A stretch of DNA of 64,000 nucleotides from Lentibacillus daqui (GTDB taxonomy: Bacteria > Bacillota > Bacilli > Bacillales > Amphibacillaceae). The stretch covers positions 3,100,001-3,164,000 of the forward strand of contig NZ_CP114176.1 of assembly GCF_027186265.1 (NCBI RefSeq). Reading direction: 5' to 3'. The position numbers and the translations under genes were made by a program. Positions 53,864 to 63,656 of the stretch are shown piece after piece (the first letter of the stretch is position 1; every line of letters begins with the position of its first letter). The notes beneath the pieces are model-generated. The model was given only the letters and a program-made list of their open reading frames with translations, searched no databases and was not told where the DNA came from.

Positions 53864-55468
53864 TTAAGCTAAATATTTCTTAAGTGTAGCCCTTATTGAT
53901 CCGGGTCCAATGATTAGCTCTTTTACATATTCTTCAACCTTTGACCCAAGTCCAACCTTATATAGGTCAATACCGAAAATGGATTCATTAGAAAGAATAT
54001 CATACAAGTTGTTTGCCACAGATTCCGGTGCGCCAAATTTTATACCAGAAATAGAACTTTGCAGCTCGTCAAGCATTGGATCTGGACTCAATTCCATCTT
54101 TTTTCCTTCATCATTCAACCCCATTAAATACCTTATCCATCCAGCAATAACCAAAGGGATATAGCTTAGGTTCTTGGCTTTGTCTTTATACAATTTAATT
54201 GTTTCGCCATATCTTATGGCTAGTTTCTGCGATGTATCTGACGCAATCCTTTGAGGTGTATCAGGTATATTCTTATTTGGAAGCCTTTTATTTATTACTT
54301 CATCTATGAACTGATGGGGGTCAATGATCTCTGGATCTTCCACAACAGGCAGCCCTTCCTTATAGCCAACTTTTTTAATTAATTCCCTAATTTGGGGATC
54401 ATTCATTTCATCAGCAATTGTAGAATAACCTAATAAACATCCATAAACGGCCATTGCTGTGTGCAAAGGATTTAGACAAGTACACACCTTCATTTTTTCA
54501 ACTTTATCAACAGTTTGTTTATTTGTAAGGTAAACGCCAGCTTCTTCAAAAGGAGGTCGCCCATTTGGAAAATTATCTTCAACAACTAAATAGTGAGCAT
54601 CCTCTGTATTTACAAAAGGAGCATAAACAGAGTGCCCCTTTGTCTGTATAATATCCATTGATTCGAATCCCAATTCTATCAATTTGTTTAAAACATTTTC
54701 CGAAGGTCTTGGTGTAATCCTATCTATCACACTCAAAGGAAAAGAAACTATACGATCGTTTTGTAGATAATTTATAAAGCCTTCATTTACAAAACCATTA
54801 GTTTTCCATAACTTTGCAATCTCTAGTATAGTTGATTTTAATTTATCCCCGTTATGGGAAAAATTATCAGTACTTAGCAATGCTATTGGATAAGCACCTT
54901 TGTTATATCTTTCATATAATAACGCTGTTAGAATTGAAATAGTATGTTTTGCGTATTCTGGTCCATTATCAATATCATTTTTAACAATGTTTGAATATTG
55001 GCCATTAGGTTTCTTCAAACTATATCCTTTTTCTGTTATTGTGATAGAAACCATTTGCAATGATTGGTTTGCAAAAACATTTTTTACCCTTTTTGTCGAT
55101 GAAGAGTTACTGTTTGAGTAATAATGGCTCTCTACAACACTTCCAATAATTTCTTTATCAATCTCTCCATTTGCTTTGGTTACACACATTAATGTTAGAT
55201 TATCATTTGCATGGTATATTTTTTTTATGGTTTCATCACTGGATGTATTTACTACGATGATTCCTGTATTTGACAATCCCTTATTAATTAGATTTTGCTG
55301 GATAGAGGCGTGGAAACATCTAAAGATGTTTCCACCGCCAAAATGAATCCAAGTAGGTTTACGAATGGTATTCTTCTTTACTTCATCAAGTTTGTAACAG
55401 GGTAATTTAATTCCCTTACTCAAAAATTCGTTTTTGTTTTCCATGAAATTTTTATTAAGTTTAAGCAT
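53864..55468 (-). CDS. uxuB: Fructuronate reductase (mannitol dehydrogenase family)
   Basis: A 534-residue polyol-dehydrogenase-family enzyme: WIHFGGGNIFRCFHASIQQ (NAD binding), LLSTDNFSHNGDKLK, SFPLSVIDRITPRPS, LVVEDNFPNGRPPFEEAGV, VCTCLNPLHTAMAVYG and AIRYGETIKLY. The LNPLHTA block holds the catalytic region. It reduces fructuronate to mannonate with NADH. It is the first gene of the uxuB-uxuA-uxaC unit. Being opposite in assignment to tagaturonate reductase (UxaB) is based on the uxuA partner. Confidence 0.9.
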   Translation of the reverse strand: MLKLNKNFMENKNEFLSKGIKLPCYKLDEVKKNTIRKPTWIHFGGGNIFRCFHASIQQNLINKGLSNTGIIVVNTSSDETIKKIYHANDNLTLMCVTKANGEIDKEIIGSVVESHYYSNSNSSSTKRVKNVFANQSLQMVSITITEKGYSLKKPNGQYSNIVKNDIDNGPEYAKHTISILTALLYERYNKGAYPIALLSTDNFSHNGDKLKSTILEIAKLWKTNGFVNEGFINYLQNDRIVSFPLSVIDRITPRPSENVLNKLIELGFESMDIIQTKGHSVYAPFVNTEDAHYLVVEDNFPNGRPPFEEAGVYLTNKQTVDKVEKMKVCTCLNPLHTAMAVYGCLLGYSTIADEMNDPQIRELIKKVGYKEGLPVVEDPEIIDPHQFIDEVINKRLPNKNIPDTPQRIASDTSQKLAIRYGETIKLYKDKAKNLSYIPLVIAGWIRYLMGLNDEGKKMELSPDPMLDELQSSISGIKFGAPESVANNLYDILSNESIFGIDLYKVGLGSKVEEYVKELIIGPGSIRATLKKYLA

Positions 55469-55620
55469 AAGAAAACACTTCCCTTTAAAAACGATAATCC
55501 TCTTCCAAAATCAACTTCAATTTGTTTTATAATTCACCACTATTGCTAGCAAAATTATCAAATAACCTTTTTACCTTCGAAAAGTAATTCATGTTTTACA
55601 AATACTGTATAAATGACGCT

Positions 55621-58122
55621 TTACATACCAATTAAATTAAATTCCTCACTAGAAACCATAATTTCAAACTTTTCTTTTTGTGGTTTCTTACACTTTACTA
55701 AAATCGTTCTATCTGACAACTCATAATACCAACCTTCATCCGCAGCTTCCCAGGTGTCCCTATTAAGAAAACGTGGTATTTCTTTATTGTCAGCTGTAAC
55801 CCAATACGCTCCTTTCTCCTTATTAATCAGCTTAATATTAAGGGAGGATATACTATTTTTATAATCCCCTGTTGTTTCAAAAGAAATCCGTTTACGAGAA
55901 TCACCAGTCACATCTATTTTCGTATACTCATATACACCATTTTTAAAGTCATTACTTATACCGTCATCATCATAAAAATAGAAGGTACCATCTGATTCTC
56001 CCCCGATTAGAATATCAAGACTCGTCATCGTATCTGTTGAAATATGTGTAACATCATTATTTGTAATAAAAATTCCATTACCCCTCAAAAACATAGGAAT
56101 ACTATCTAGTGTGACTGGAATTTCAATTACTTGACCACCTTCATATTCTTTCAGGTTATTATTAATATCGTACCATTTGCAACCCTTTGGTAAATACACT
56201 TTCCTTGTTTTTGCTCCTTTTTCAAGTACACTGGCTACCAAAACCGATGGACCAAACATAAATGTCATGTTTTCATCATTATAACAATTGATGTCATTTT
56301 GAAATTCAAAAAACAAAGGTCGCATTATTGGTTTTCCATTAATATGGGCATCGTACATTAAAGAATATAAATATGGTAACATCTTATAACGCATGCTATA
56401 CGCATGGCGAACATATTTATTGTATTCCTCATACATCCATGGTTGGGTTACTGTATTATCATCGTTAGCTGAATTAATACAGAATCTTGGCTGAAATATG
56501 CCATTTTGTATCCATCTTAGTAAGAGTTCCCCCTCTGGAGCGTTTCCAGCAAACCCCCCGATATCGCAACCAAAATTAGCTACTCCTGATAATCCCATAC
56601 CCAAAATAGTAGCGATATTGAATTTTAATGTACGCCAATCCGTTAAATTATCGCCTCCCCATGTCTGTGCATATCTTTGAATACCCGCAAATCCAGCACG
56701 ATTTATAATATAAGGACGATGGTTCGGATAAAGTTCAAAAATAGCCTTTTTTGCAATATAAGCCATTAAATTGGAGTGCATAATTTTTAGTTGAGCCATG
56801 GTTCCTTTCTTTCCATCAAAATCACATATTGCATTCCGATCCTCTATGCCATCATATTCACAATTATCATTCCATACAGTTGTAATACCCTTACTTAAAA
56901 TAGTTTCTTGAAGTAATTTTTTCCATGTATCCCTGCCTGTAGGATTTGTAAAATCTATAAATCTTCCGGATCCCCCCCACCAACGACCAGTATAATCTTC
57001 TTTACCATCAGGACTTTTCACAAAGACATTATTTTTTTCAAATTCATTACTATATGGATGATTAAACAATATACCCGGTTTTAAATTAGGAATGACATCA
57101 ATGCCCAGTTCATTCATTTTTTTTATAAATCCCTCGGGATTAGGAAATCGTTTCTTATTCCAATTAAAAGTATATCTTAGATTGTCTTTTTCCCCAGATG
57201 AGTAACCTGATGCTAATTTAAAATTGTCTATATACATCTTTTCATCAACATATTTATTAATTACCTCATATATTTCTTTGTCACAATCCTTTTCTAATTC
57301 AGCATAATACATAGTTGAAGCAGTGTATCCAAAGCTATGTTTTGGAGCCATTGCTTGCTTTCCTGTTAACTTTGTATAGTTATCTAGGACCTGTCCAACT
57401 GAGGGGCCGTTAATAAAAAATAAATCAATGTCCCCTCCGTCAGCCTGATAGTAGCTATAACGTGGCCAATAACCACTAATTTCATTTCCCATATCAAATA
57501 CCGCGTCATATGAATTATGATAAAAAAGTCCAAGGGCATGTTGATTATTTTTATTCAATTTAATATAAAAAGGTATATGTTTATACAATGGATCTCCCGT
57601 TTCCGGGTCATGACCAATTGCATCTTTAGGTGTCATTCGCATTCTTCTGCCCTTTTTATCCAATTTACCTGTTTTTTCACCAAATCCATAAAAATGATCA
57701 TTTTTGAAATCTATTTGATTATAATGAGAAACTCTTCCTAATTGATCTTGCTCAAAAGCCCTTAACGGTAAATCGCTATATAACTTTTCACCGTTTAACT
57801 GATATAAGGAAAAATGTAGTGGTGATTTACACATTACTAATTTCATTGTATTTGTATAAAAAACTATTTCCTTATCTGTTTCTTCCATAGGAATGTCCAG
57901 TGCTTTTATTTTTTCGCGTTCCTCGGGAAATAGATAGTCCAAACGATCTTCCCATGCAGTCATAACCAAACTATATGACTCTTCCGTCCACTGTCTGTTA
58001 AATGAAACCCGTACACGTATGATATCATCCGTCATAAAAATGATCTTAATATCAGCTGCATCGCCTTTCACATAGTAACCATTCTTCATTTTATTTATAG
58101 ACAAAAAGTTTTTTAAAAGCAT
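55621..58122 (-). CDS. Glycoside hydrolase family 31 enzyme
   Basis: An 833-residue cytoplasmic GH31 enzyme with an N-terminal beta domain (FYGFGEKTGKLDKKGRRMR), the TIM barrel (IPNLKPGILFNHPY; GRFIDFTNP) and a C-terminal beta domain. The nucleophile block reads VWNDNCEYDG (Asp419) instead of the common D-x-NE, and the acid/base is in TWGGDNLTDW (Asp491). This variant belongs to a less studied GH31 branch. Since it lies among uronate and xylose genes, an alpha-xyloside or uronyl-containing oligosaccharide is a plausible target, but this is inference. No signal peptide is seen. Confidence 0.88.
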   Translation of the reverse strand: MLLKNFLSINKMKNGYYVKGDAADIKIIFMTDDIIRVRVSFNRQWTEESYSLVMTAWEDRLDYLFPEEREKIKALDIPMEETDKEIVFYTNTMKLVMCKSPLHFSLYQLNGEKLYSDLPLRAFEQDQLGRVSHYNQIDFKNDHFYGFGEKTGKLDKKGRRMRMTPKDAIGHDPETGDPLYKHIPFYIKLNKNNQHALGLFYHNSYDAVFDMGNEISGYWPRYSYYQADGGDIDLFFINGPSVGQVLDNYTKLTGKQAMAPKHSFGYTASTMYYAELEKDCDKEIYEVINKYVDEKMYIDNFKLASGYSSGEKDNLRYTFNWNKKRFPNPEGFIKKMNELGIDVIPNLKPGILFNHPYSNEFEKNNVFVKSPDGKEDYTGRWWGGSGRFIDFTNPTGRDTWKKLLQETILSKGITTVWNDNCEYDGIEDRNAICDFDGKKGTMAQLKIMHSNLMAYIAKKAIFELYPNHRPYIINRAGFAGIQRYAQTWGGDNLTDWRTLKFNIATILGMGLSGVANFGCDIGGFAGNAPEGELLLRWIQNGIFQPRFCINSANDDNTVTQPWMYEEYNKYVRHAYSMRYKMLPYLYSLMYDAHINGKPIMRPLFFEFQNDINCYNDENMTFMFGPSVLVASVLEKGAKTRKVYLPKGCKWYDINNNLKEYEGGQVIEIPVTLDSIPMFLRGNGIFITNNDVTHISTDTMTSLDILIGGESDGTFYFYDDDGISNDFKNGVYEYTKIDVTGDSRKRISFETTGDYKNSISSLNIKLINKEKGAYWVTADNKEIPRFLNRDTWEAADEGWYYELSDRTILVKCKKPQKEKFEIMVSSEEFNLIGM

Positions 58123-58352
58123 CTAAGGTTCCTCCCACACTCTTTATGAATAGAAATTTACTTTGAAGATAAAGAGACTTTACTTATGATAATCTAACGC
58201 CAAAACCACCAATGGGAATTTTCAGATTAATACAATCACCTCAACCCTGGCAGTTTATCACTCACCAAACAAATTTGAAAATGAGTGGCATCCGTCACAG
58301 TAAAGATACTCACCATAATTGGTATAGCCTCAACCTTCTTATTTTCTAAATT

Positions 58353-59888
58353 TTATTTTATAACATGTTTTTTACCAAACTGTTCATCTTCCCAAACATT
58401 TTCCCATTTGTAACCAGTCAAATTTTCAATAACATTTTTTGTTTTTGGATCTGCACTGTTTTTATCACCTCCTGCCCGAAGTCGGTTCAACTCATCCCGC
58501 ACAATCCCATGTGTCCTTTTGTTTAGGTGGAAAGTCTGCGCTTCCAATAATGCAACTAACAGTAGGATTCCTGTCCCACCAATCAACACCGCCGCAATTG
58601 TATTTTGAGCTCCAGTAGTTTGATGAATACTTCCTTCTACATATCCTCCCATATCTAGAAAGTACCCTACACAAACGGTGGCAACAGCAACTGTTGATTT
58701 TCTGACGAATGTCATTACCCCAGCATAGATACCCTCACGATGTTGTTTCGTAACAATTTCATCCAAATCCGGTATTAGAGGATATACATTCCACGGTACA
58801 AACTGCAAAATAGCAAGACCAAAGTTATAAAGGAATCCAAAGGCAAATAGTAGAATGACCATACTACTTGGTTTAGTGGCAAAGAGTACATAAAAGCCAC
58901 ATAATGCAATAATTTCACAGCTATAGGATACACTGTATAGCCAACGTGGCCCAAATTTGACCATTAGGAAGCCCGATAAAATAATTACCAACGGCCCTAT
59001 GATGCTAAGCGACAAGACATTAGCACTCGTTGTTGGACTCACCATCAATGCAGAAACACAAAAGTATGCAAATACAGCATTAAACACATCCTTTGATGTA
59101 AATGAAAATAAATAAATAATGAGATGTTTACGAAATGACTTTAACCGTAAAGTAGAGAAATAATCCTTGCATTGCTTCTTTAAAGTTTCCCAAAGTCCAG
59201 AAGAAGCAGTTTTTCGCAGATTAGCTTCAATCTCTGGAGTAATTTGGCGTTCCCATGTACTCTTGTAAGCAATAAAAACACAAATCACATAAATAACCGC
59301 AAAAAATATCGCATTGTATAAAAAAGGTGCTGCACTATTCTCACCAAAAAATTTGAATAGTTGTCCCGGAACAAACGTTGCTAAAAAAACACCTGAAGAG
59401 GATATGAACATTCTGGTTGTTGAAAATAACGTTCTCTTTGTATAATCTTCAGTCATTTCTGTCGGTAGCGTTTCCCAAGGAATCAAAACCATTCCTGCGA
59501 CTATTTCGAACAATAAATAACTAATCAAATAGTACCAATACCCCATACCTGTGATCCACATTAAAATGAAAACAAGCATAAGCGGAGAACCTATTAAAAG
59601 AAAAAAATGTCTACGTCCAAACTTCTTACCAATAGCGGTTCGATAAAAATTATCACTGATACTTCCCATGAATAAACTTATAAAAGCATCAACAACACGG
59701 GCAATACCGAGTATTGAAGCCGCTTCCACCGCAGTTAGACCAGCATATGTAGTCCAAAAGAATAAAAGCCAGGCACCAATAATCGTGAATGCGCCACCTC
59801 CCATTACATCAGGCAGTCCAAATCCAATTGCACGAAAAATATTTATCTTTCTCGGTTGATATATCTTTGATGCCTTTTCTTTATTCAT
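58353..59888 (-). CDS. GPH family glycoside/uronide:cation symporter (MFS)
   Basis: About 511 residues with 12 helices. GPH hallmarks: AIGFGLPDVMGGGAFTIIGA near the start, RVVDAFISLFMGSISDN (the D-x6-G-x-x-D loop after helix 2), GRRHFFLLIGSPLM, VPWNVYPLIPDLDEIVTKQHR and REGIYAGVMTFVRK. It imports a glycoside or uronide with Na+ or H+. ATG 59888 with GGAG is chosen. Its place between the glycosidase and the KDG genes makes it the entry carrier of this block. The stretch 59889-60305 contains no further gene. Confidence 0.9.
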   Translation of the reverse strand: MNKEKASKIYQPRKINIFRAIGFGLPDVMGGGAFTIIGAWLLFFWTTYAGLTAVEAASILGIARVVDAFISLFMGSISDNFYRTAIGKKFGRRHFFLLIGSPLMLVFILMWITGMGYWYYLISYLLFEIVAGMVLIPWETLPTEMTEDYTKRTLFSTTRMFISSSGVFLATFVPGQLFKFFGENSAAPFLYNAIFFAVIYVICVFIAYKSTWERQITPEIEANLRKTASSGLWETLKKQCKDYFSTLRLKSFRKHLIIYLFSFTSKDVFNAVFAYFCVSALMVSPTTSANVLSLSIIGPLVIILSGFLMVKFGPRWLYSVSYSCEIIALCGFYVLFATKPSSMVILLFAFGFLYNFGLAILQFVPWNVYPLIPDLDEIVTKQHREGIYAGVMTFVRKSTVAVATVCVGYFLDMGGYVEGSIHQTTGAQNTIAAVLIGGTGILLLVALLEAQTFHLNKRTHGIVRDELNRLRAGGDKNSADPKTKNVIENLTGYKWENVWEDEQFGKKHVIK

Positions 59889-60305
59889 TAATATCTCCAT
59901 CCTTTACATTTAAAATGGGAGTATTTCTTAATACAACAGGGATCCATTTTATTAATTATTTAGAAGCCACTTTTGTCATTTACAATCAAAGGATTATTAT
60001 AATGCGTTTTCATTTTTTATTATGCAATATCTGTTTTTTTCATCAATAAAAATATTAAAATAAGGTAAATTTAGCGGACAACACCCCTAACAAAAGTTGT
60101 GATCTGGATATCGTTGTAAGTCGCAATATATCCCCTTTGATAAAAGGTTTAAATACGAAAGCTGCAGTAGTGAATTGCACTGTTTCTTTTGGTTCCATAC
60201 CTGCCAAAACACCCAGAAAATTCCTGCACATGTTTACCCAACAAGATGAATAATCCTTTAAATTCTACCGTGCTTTTAACATAAATGCCCTTCGCTTTTT
60301 AGTGT

Positions 60306-60938
60306 TTATTTGGTAAGTTGTACTAGCTGCGATGCTTTATCAGTTAACTGTTCCAAATCTGCAGCATTTAAAATCTTCTTAGGGACCAAAGAACTTCCTA
60401 ACCCGATAGCAATGATTCCTGTGTCCAGAAAATCTAGCATATTCTCCTCATTGATGCCTCCTGTAGCCATTAACGGTATTTGTGATAAAGGCCCTGACAC
60501 ATCTTTAAAATACCGTGGACCCATGGTACCCGCTGGAAACACCTTTACGATATCCGCACCATGTTCATATGCGGTTAGGATTTCAGTTGGGGTTAGACAC
60601 CCAGGAATACTTAAGGCGCCATATCGCTTGGTCATTTCAATCGTATTTATGTTCATCGTAGGCGAGATGATGAACTTTGCTCCGGAATGGATCGCCATTC
60701 TCGCTGATTCAGGGTCAAGCACCGTCCCTGCCCCGATCAACATATCATCTTCTGCCTTTTCGGATAATTGTTTAATAACATCCAAAGCGTTTGGAGAATC
60801 AAGTGTTACCTCAAATACCTTGACTCCACCTTTTTTTAGTGCTTTAGCAATTGCAAATACATCATCGGGATCTACTCCACGCATAATTGCAATAATTTTG
60901 CTTTCCTCTAATTGCTGAATATAAGACACGTCTTTCAC
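60306..60938 (-). CDS. eda: KDPG/KHG aldolase
   Basis: A 210-residue class I aldolase: IIAIMRGVDPDD, FEVTLDSPNA (Glu base), IGAGTVLDPESA, FIISPTMN, IPGCLTPTEI and DIVKVFPAGTMGPRYFK with the Schiff-base lysine. It splits 2-keto-3-deoxy-6-phosphogluconate into pyruvate and glyceraldehyde-3-phosphate. It lies 25 bases after the KDG kinase gene, in the order kdgR-kdgK-eda (kdgA) known from Bacillus. Confidence 0.95.
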   Translation of the reverse strand: MKDVSYIQQLEESKIIAIMRGVDPDDVFAIAKALKKGGVKVFEVTLDSPNALDVIKQLSEKAEDDMLIGAGTVLDPESARMAIHSGAKFIISPTMNINTIEMTKRYGALSIPGCLTPTEILTAYEHGADIVKVFPAGTMGPRYFKDVSGPLSQIPLMATGGINEENMLDFLDTGIIAIGLGSSLVPKKILNAADLEQLTDKASQLVQLTK

Positions 60939-60963
60939 CTCTTAAAATGAAAATGTATTTCTA

Positions 60964-61917
60964 TCATCTTTCAATATAATTTCTTTTCCCCATGTGCATC
61001 AGAACATCATCCAAATATGGAAGACCTTCATTATCTCCTGCAACAGTTACAACCATCGAACCGATCGTATTCGCAAATTCCAATGATTGTTCTAAACTAT
61101 ATCCGTGCAAATAGGAATAAATATAACCAGCATTAAATCCATCGCCTGCACCTACAGTGTCCACTACTTTTTTTGGTTGTTTGGCAGTAACGTTTCGTAA
61201 TTCTCCATTAGCATAGCCGGTTGCCCCCTTTTCCCCACGCTTAATCACAATGTGGTCTGGACCATACTCTTTAAAAATAGTGATATATTGTTCGATTGAT
61301 TTATCACCAAATAGCCATCTTGCTTCTTCTTCCCCAGAAAAGACAAAATCGACATATGGTAATAGTTTTAACAAGTTCGCTCTTGCCTCATCGATACTCC
61401 ATAATTTCAAGCGAATATTTGGATCGAGTGAGACCTTTACGCCATGTTTTTTAGCAAGTTGTACGGTATGTTCTAAAATAGACATGTTTTTCGGATCGAT
61501 CGCTGCAAATACACCTGTTATATGAAGGATCTTCGTATTTTTAAGATAATCTTCATCGATACTGTCTTTTGTCAGCGCTTCTGTTGGGGAACGATCCCGA
61601 TAATAAAATGTCCTACCAGATCCGTCCTCTAAAATCTCCTTGAAATTGATCGAAGTGGGATACCCATCTATTAGTTTAACCTGTGAGATATCGATTCCTT
61701 CTCCACGAATAAAATTAAAAATATATTGACCAAACCCATCGTTGCCAATCCGGCTAATGAATCCAGTTTGTATCCCTAATCTGGCACATCCAATAGCAAA
61801 ATTAAGTTCTGCCCCACCAATTTTTCGTTCAAAGGAATGTACATACCTCAATGGCCCCTTGGTAATCGGGTCAAAAGTTATCATGGCATCCCCGATAGTT
61901 ACCACATCCTTCAGCAT
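60964..61917 (-). CDS. kdgK: 2-keto-3-deoxygluconate kinase (PfkB family)
   Basis: A 317-residue PfkB kinase: KIGGAELNFAIGCARLG near residue 33, SRIGNDGFGQYI, YYRDRSPTEAL (ring-opened KDG site), and DTVGAGDGFNAGYI with the catalytic aspartate. It phosphorylates KDG made by UxuA. ATG 61917 overlaps the kdgR stop (TGATG), which couples their translation. Confidence 0.95.
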   Translation of the reverse strand: MLKDVVTIGDAMITFDPITKGPLRYVHSFERKIGGAELNFAIGCARLGIQTGFISRIGNDGFGQYIFNFIRGEGIDISQVKLIDGYPTSINFKEILEDGSGRTFYYRDRSPTEALTKDSIDEDYLKNTKILHITGVFAAIDPKNMSILEHTVQLAKKHGVKVSLDPNIRLKLWSIDEARANLLKLLPYVDFVFSGEEEARWLFGDKSIEQYITIFKEYGPDHIVIKRGEKGATGYANGELRNVTAKQPKKVVDTVGAGDGFNAGYIYSYLHGYSLEQSLEFANTIGSMVVTVAGDNEGLPYLDDVLMHMGKRNYIER

Positions 61918-62951
61918 CAAATCCCCCTCTTTTCCTGTATGTGTCCACTACTCGACTCTCGAATAAGTAATTTTGGCTCAAATCGATACACCGACTGTTC
62001 CAATTCCGCATCAGTTTTGTTAATTTTTTGAAGTAACAAACTTGCAGCTTTCGTTCCCATTTCAAATGTAGGTTGCGCAACTGTTGTAATTGTTGGATGG
62101 AATGCTAAAGCAAACGGAACTTCGTCAATACCAACAAGAGCAATATCATCTGGAATTTTTACGTTCTCTTCCTTAAAAAATTTAAGTATCTCCATCAACG
62201 TCAAGTCATTACCTGCAAGGATCCCTTTAGGAGGATGAGATGATTGCAACAAATGTTTAATCGCGGCCTTCATTTCGCTTATTTCTGTATGAATGATCCA
62301 ATCATCCTGAACGATTAAACCATTTTCCGCCATAACCTTTCGATACCCTTCCACCCGTTCAAACCGAGGTGTCAGGTGCTGGTTATATGAGGTTGTTACC
62401 ATTCCAATCTCATGTATCCCCTCATCAATTAAATGCTGAACAGCGAGAGAACTTGCCTTTTCGTTATCCAACAAGACGGAACAACCTTCCCCATTCGGAC
62501 TAAGACGGTCCATGAAAACAAGCGGGTAATTTTCATTTATTAACTCTTGATATAAATTAAGATTTTCCCCGGTAGGAAATATAATGAGACCATCAACTTG
62601 TTTCGCCCTTAGCATGTCAATATAATTTTTTTCTTTTTCCGGGTCATCATCCGCATTGCACACGATGACATGAAATTGATTCGATTGGCAATAATCCTCG
62701 ATGGATCGAATAATTTGGGTCGAAAAGGTATGCAGTATATTCGCAACAATCACACCTATAGTAGATGTTTTCTTTTGCTTCAAACTACGGGCTATATAAT
62801 TTGGTTGGTAATTCAACTCTTCTATTGCCGCTTTAATTCGATTTTTCGTGTTTTCCCCCATATAATTGAAGCGTTTATTTAAATATTGAGAAACAGTACT
62901 CTTAGATACATTTGCTGCTTTAGCTACATCTGCAATACTTGCTTTTTTCAT
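61917..62951 (-). CDS. kdgR: LacI family regulator of KDG use
   Basis: A 344-residue LacI regulator: HTH SIADVAKAANVSKSTVSQYL, hinge YQPNYIARSLKQKKTSTIGV, then a periplasmic-binding-type effector domain (GLIIFPTGENL, VFMDRLSP, GIDEVPFALAFHPTITTV). It leads the kdgR-kdgK-eda operon, whose product order matches Bacillus kdgRKAT. Two adjoining palindromes upstream (62974-63000) fit autoregulation. KDG is the probable inducer. Confidence 0.92.
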   Translation of the reverse strand: MKKASIADVAKAANVSKSTVSQYLNKRFNYMGENTKNRIKAAIEELNYQPNYIARSLKQKKTSTIGVIVANILHTFSTQIIRSIEDYCQSNQFHVIVCNADDDPEKEKNYIDMLRAKQVDGLIIFPTGENLNLYQELINENYPLVFMDRLSPNGEGCSVLLDNEKASSLAVQHLIDEGIHEIGMVTTSYNQHLTPRFERVEGYRKVMAENGLIVQDDWIIHTEISEMKAAIKHLLQSSHPPKGILAGNDLTLMEILKFFKEENVKIPDDIALVGIDEVPFALAFHPTITTVAQPTFEMGTKAASLLLQKINKTDAELEQSVYRFEPKLLIRESSSGHIQEKRGI

Positions 62952-62973
62952 TTTATATTCCTCTTTCTCATTA

Positions 62974-63000
62974 CTAAAACGGTTTAGTAAATCGATTTAG
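62974..63000. promoter_or_regulatory. Two adjoining LacI-type operators before kdgR
   Basis: CTAAAACGGTTTAG (62974-62987) and TAAATCGATTTA (62988-62999, perfect palindrome). The two are head to tail, 20-50 bases before kdgR. Confidence 0.7.
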
Positions 63001-63271
63001 GGTTATTATACAAGAAAATGAAACAGCTTTCAACAAGTTTTTGTCTATAATTAAATATTTTAGGACATACAGATTGATGCAAGCATTAAACCGCAATTCA
63101 CGCCTTCAATAAAAAAGAAGTTGCAGTCTTTGATTGTTCTTCCAATTTTGATGCTATAAAATGGATACAAAGAGTACTATGTTATATTCATATACAGCTA
63201 TATACGAAATAAATCCTTATGAACCGCTTCTATGTGGTTCACCTAACACCGCACACCTTTTAAAAAACAGA

Positions 63272-63296
63272 AAAAGACTACCCGTTAGGATAGCCT
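63272..63296 (-). terminator. Terminator of the AtuA-type operon
   Basis: On the reverse strand GGCTATCC pairs (two G-T wobbles) with GGGTAGTC around TAAC, followed by TTTTTC. Confidence 0.65.
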
Positions 63297-63332
63297 TCAT
63301 TGGATAGAAAATTTCAAAATCAGCGTTTTTTC

Positions 63333-63656
63333 TTACAGATCTATTCTGTCAATTTCCATTTCCAAAAGCGCACTACTCAAACTCTTCCCATGCGTATCCA
63401 TTGCTAGTGATGTCGTTACCCCACCCATTAAACTATTATGGCAGACAAAATTCAATGCCTTTATATTGGGTGCCTCATACCGAGTAACTTTTCCTAGTAT
63501 AATATCCTTCATATGGGACTTAACTTTTTCCGCTGTGATATTTTCACATAACCATTCATAATCCTCCTCGTTATAAGGAATGAGTGAAAGACTTAGCTTA
63601 TCTCCTTTATCCCCTGCCCTGCTGTGGGCAATATCTAATAATTTCATTTCTTCCAT
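63333..63656 (-). CDS. AtuA-related small protein (C-terminal domain as separate gene)
   Basis: A 107-residue protein opening KLLDIAHSRAGDKGDKLSLS and containing APNIKALNFVCHNSLMGGVT, the pattern of the small domain that is fused to, or encoded after, DUF1446 (AtuA) proteins. The pair is needed for acyclic terpene use in Pseudomonas; in other bacteria the role is not known. Its ATG overlaps the end of the larger gene by 13 bases, with AAAGGAG before it. Confidence 0.85.
   Translation of the reverse strand: MEEMKLLDIAHSRAGDKGDKLSLSLIPYNEEDYEWLCENITAEKVKSHMKDIILGKVTRYEAPNIKALNFVCHNSLMGGVTTSLAMDTHGKSLSSALLEMEIDRIDL

Noticed and set aside
60060..60300. Possible decayed gene upstream of the GPH symporter
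   Set aside because: Short translated pieces in several frames, none matching a family I can name.
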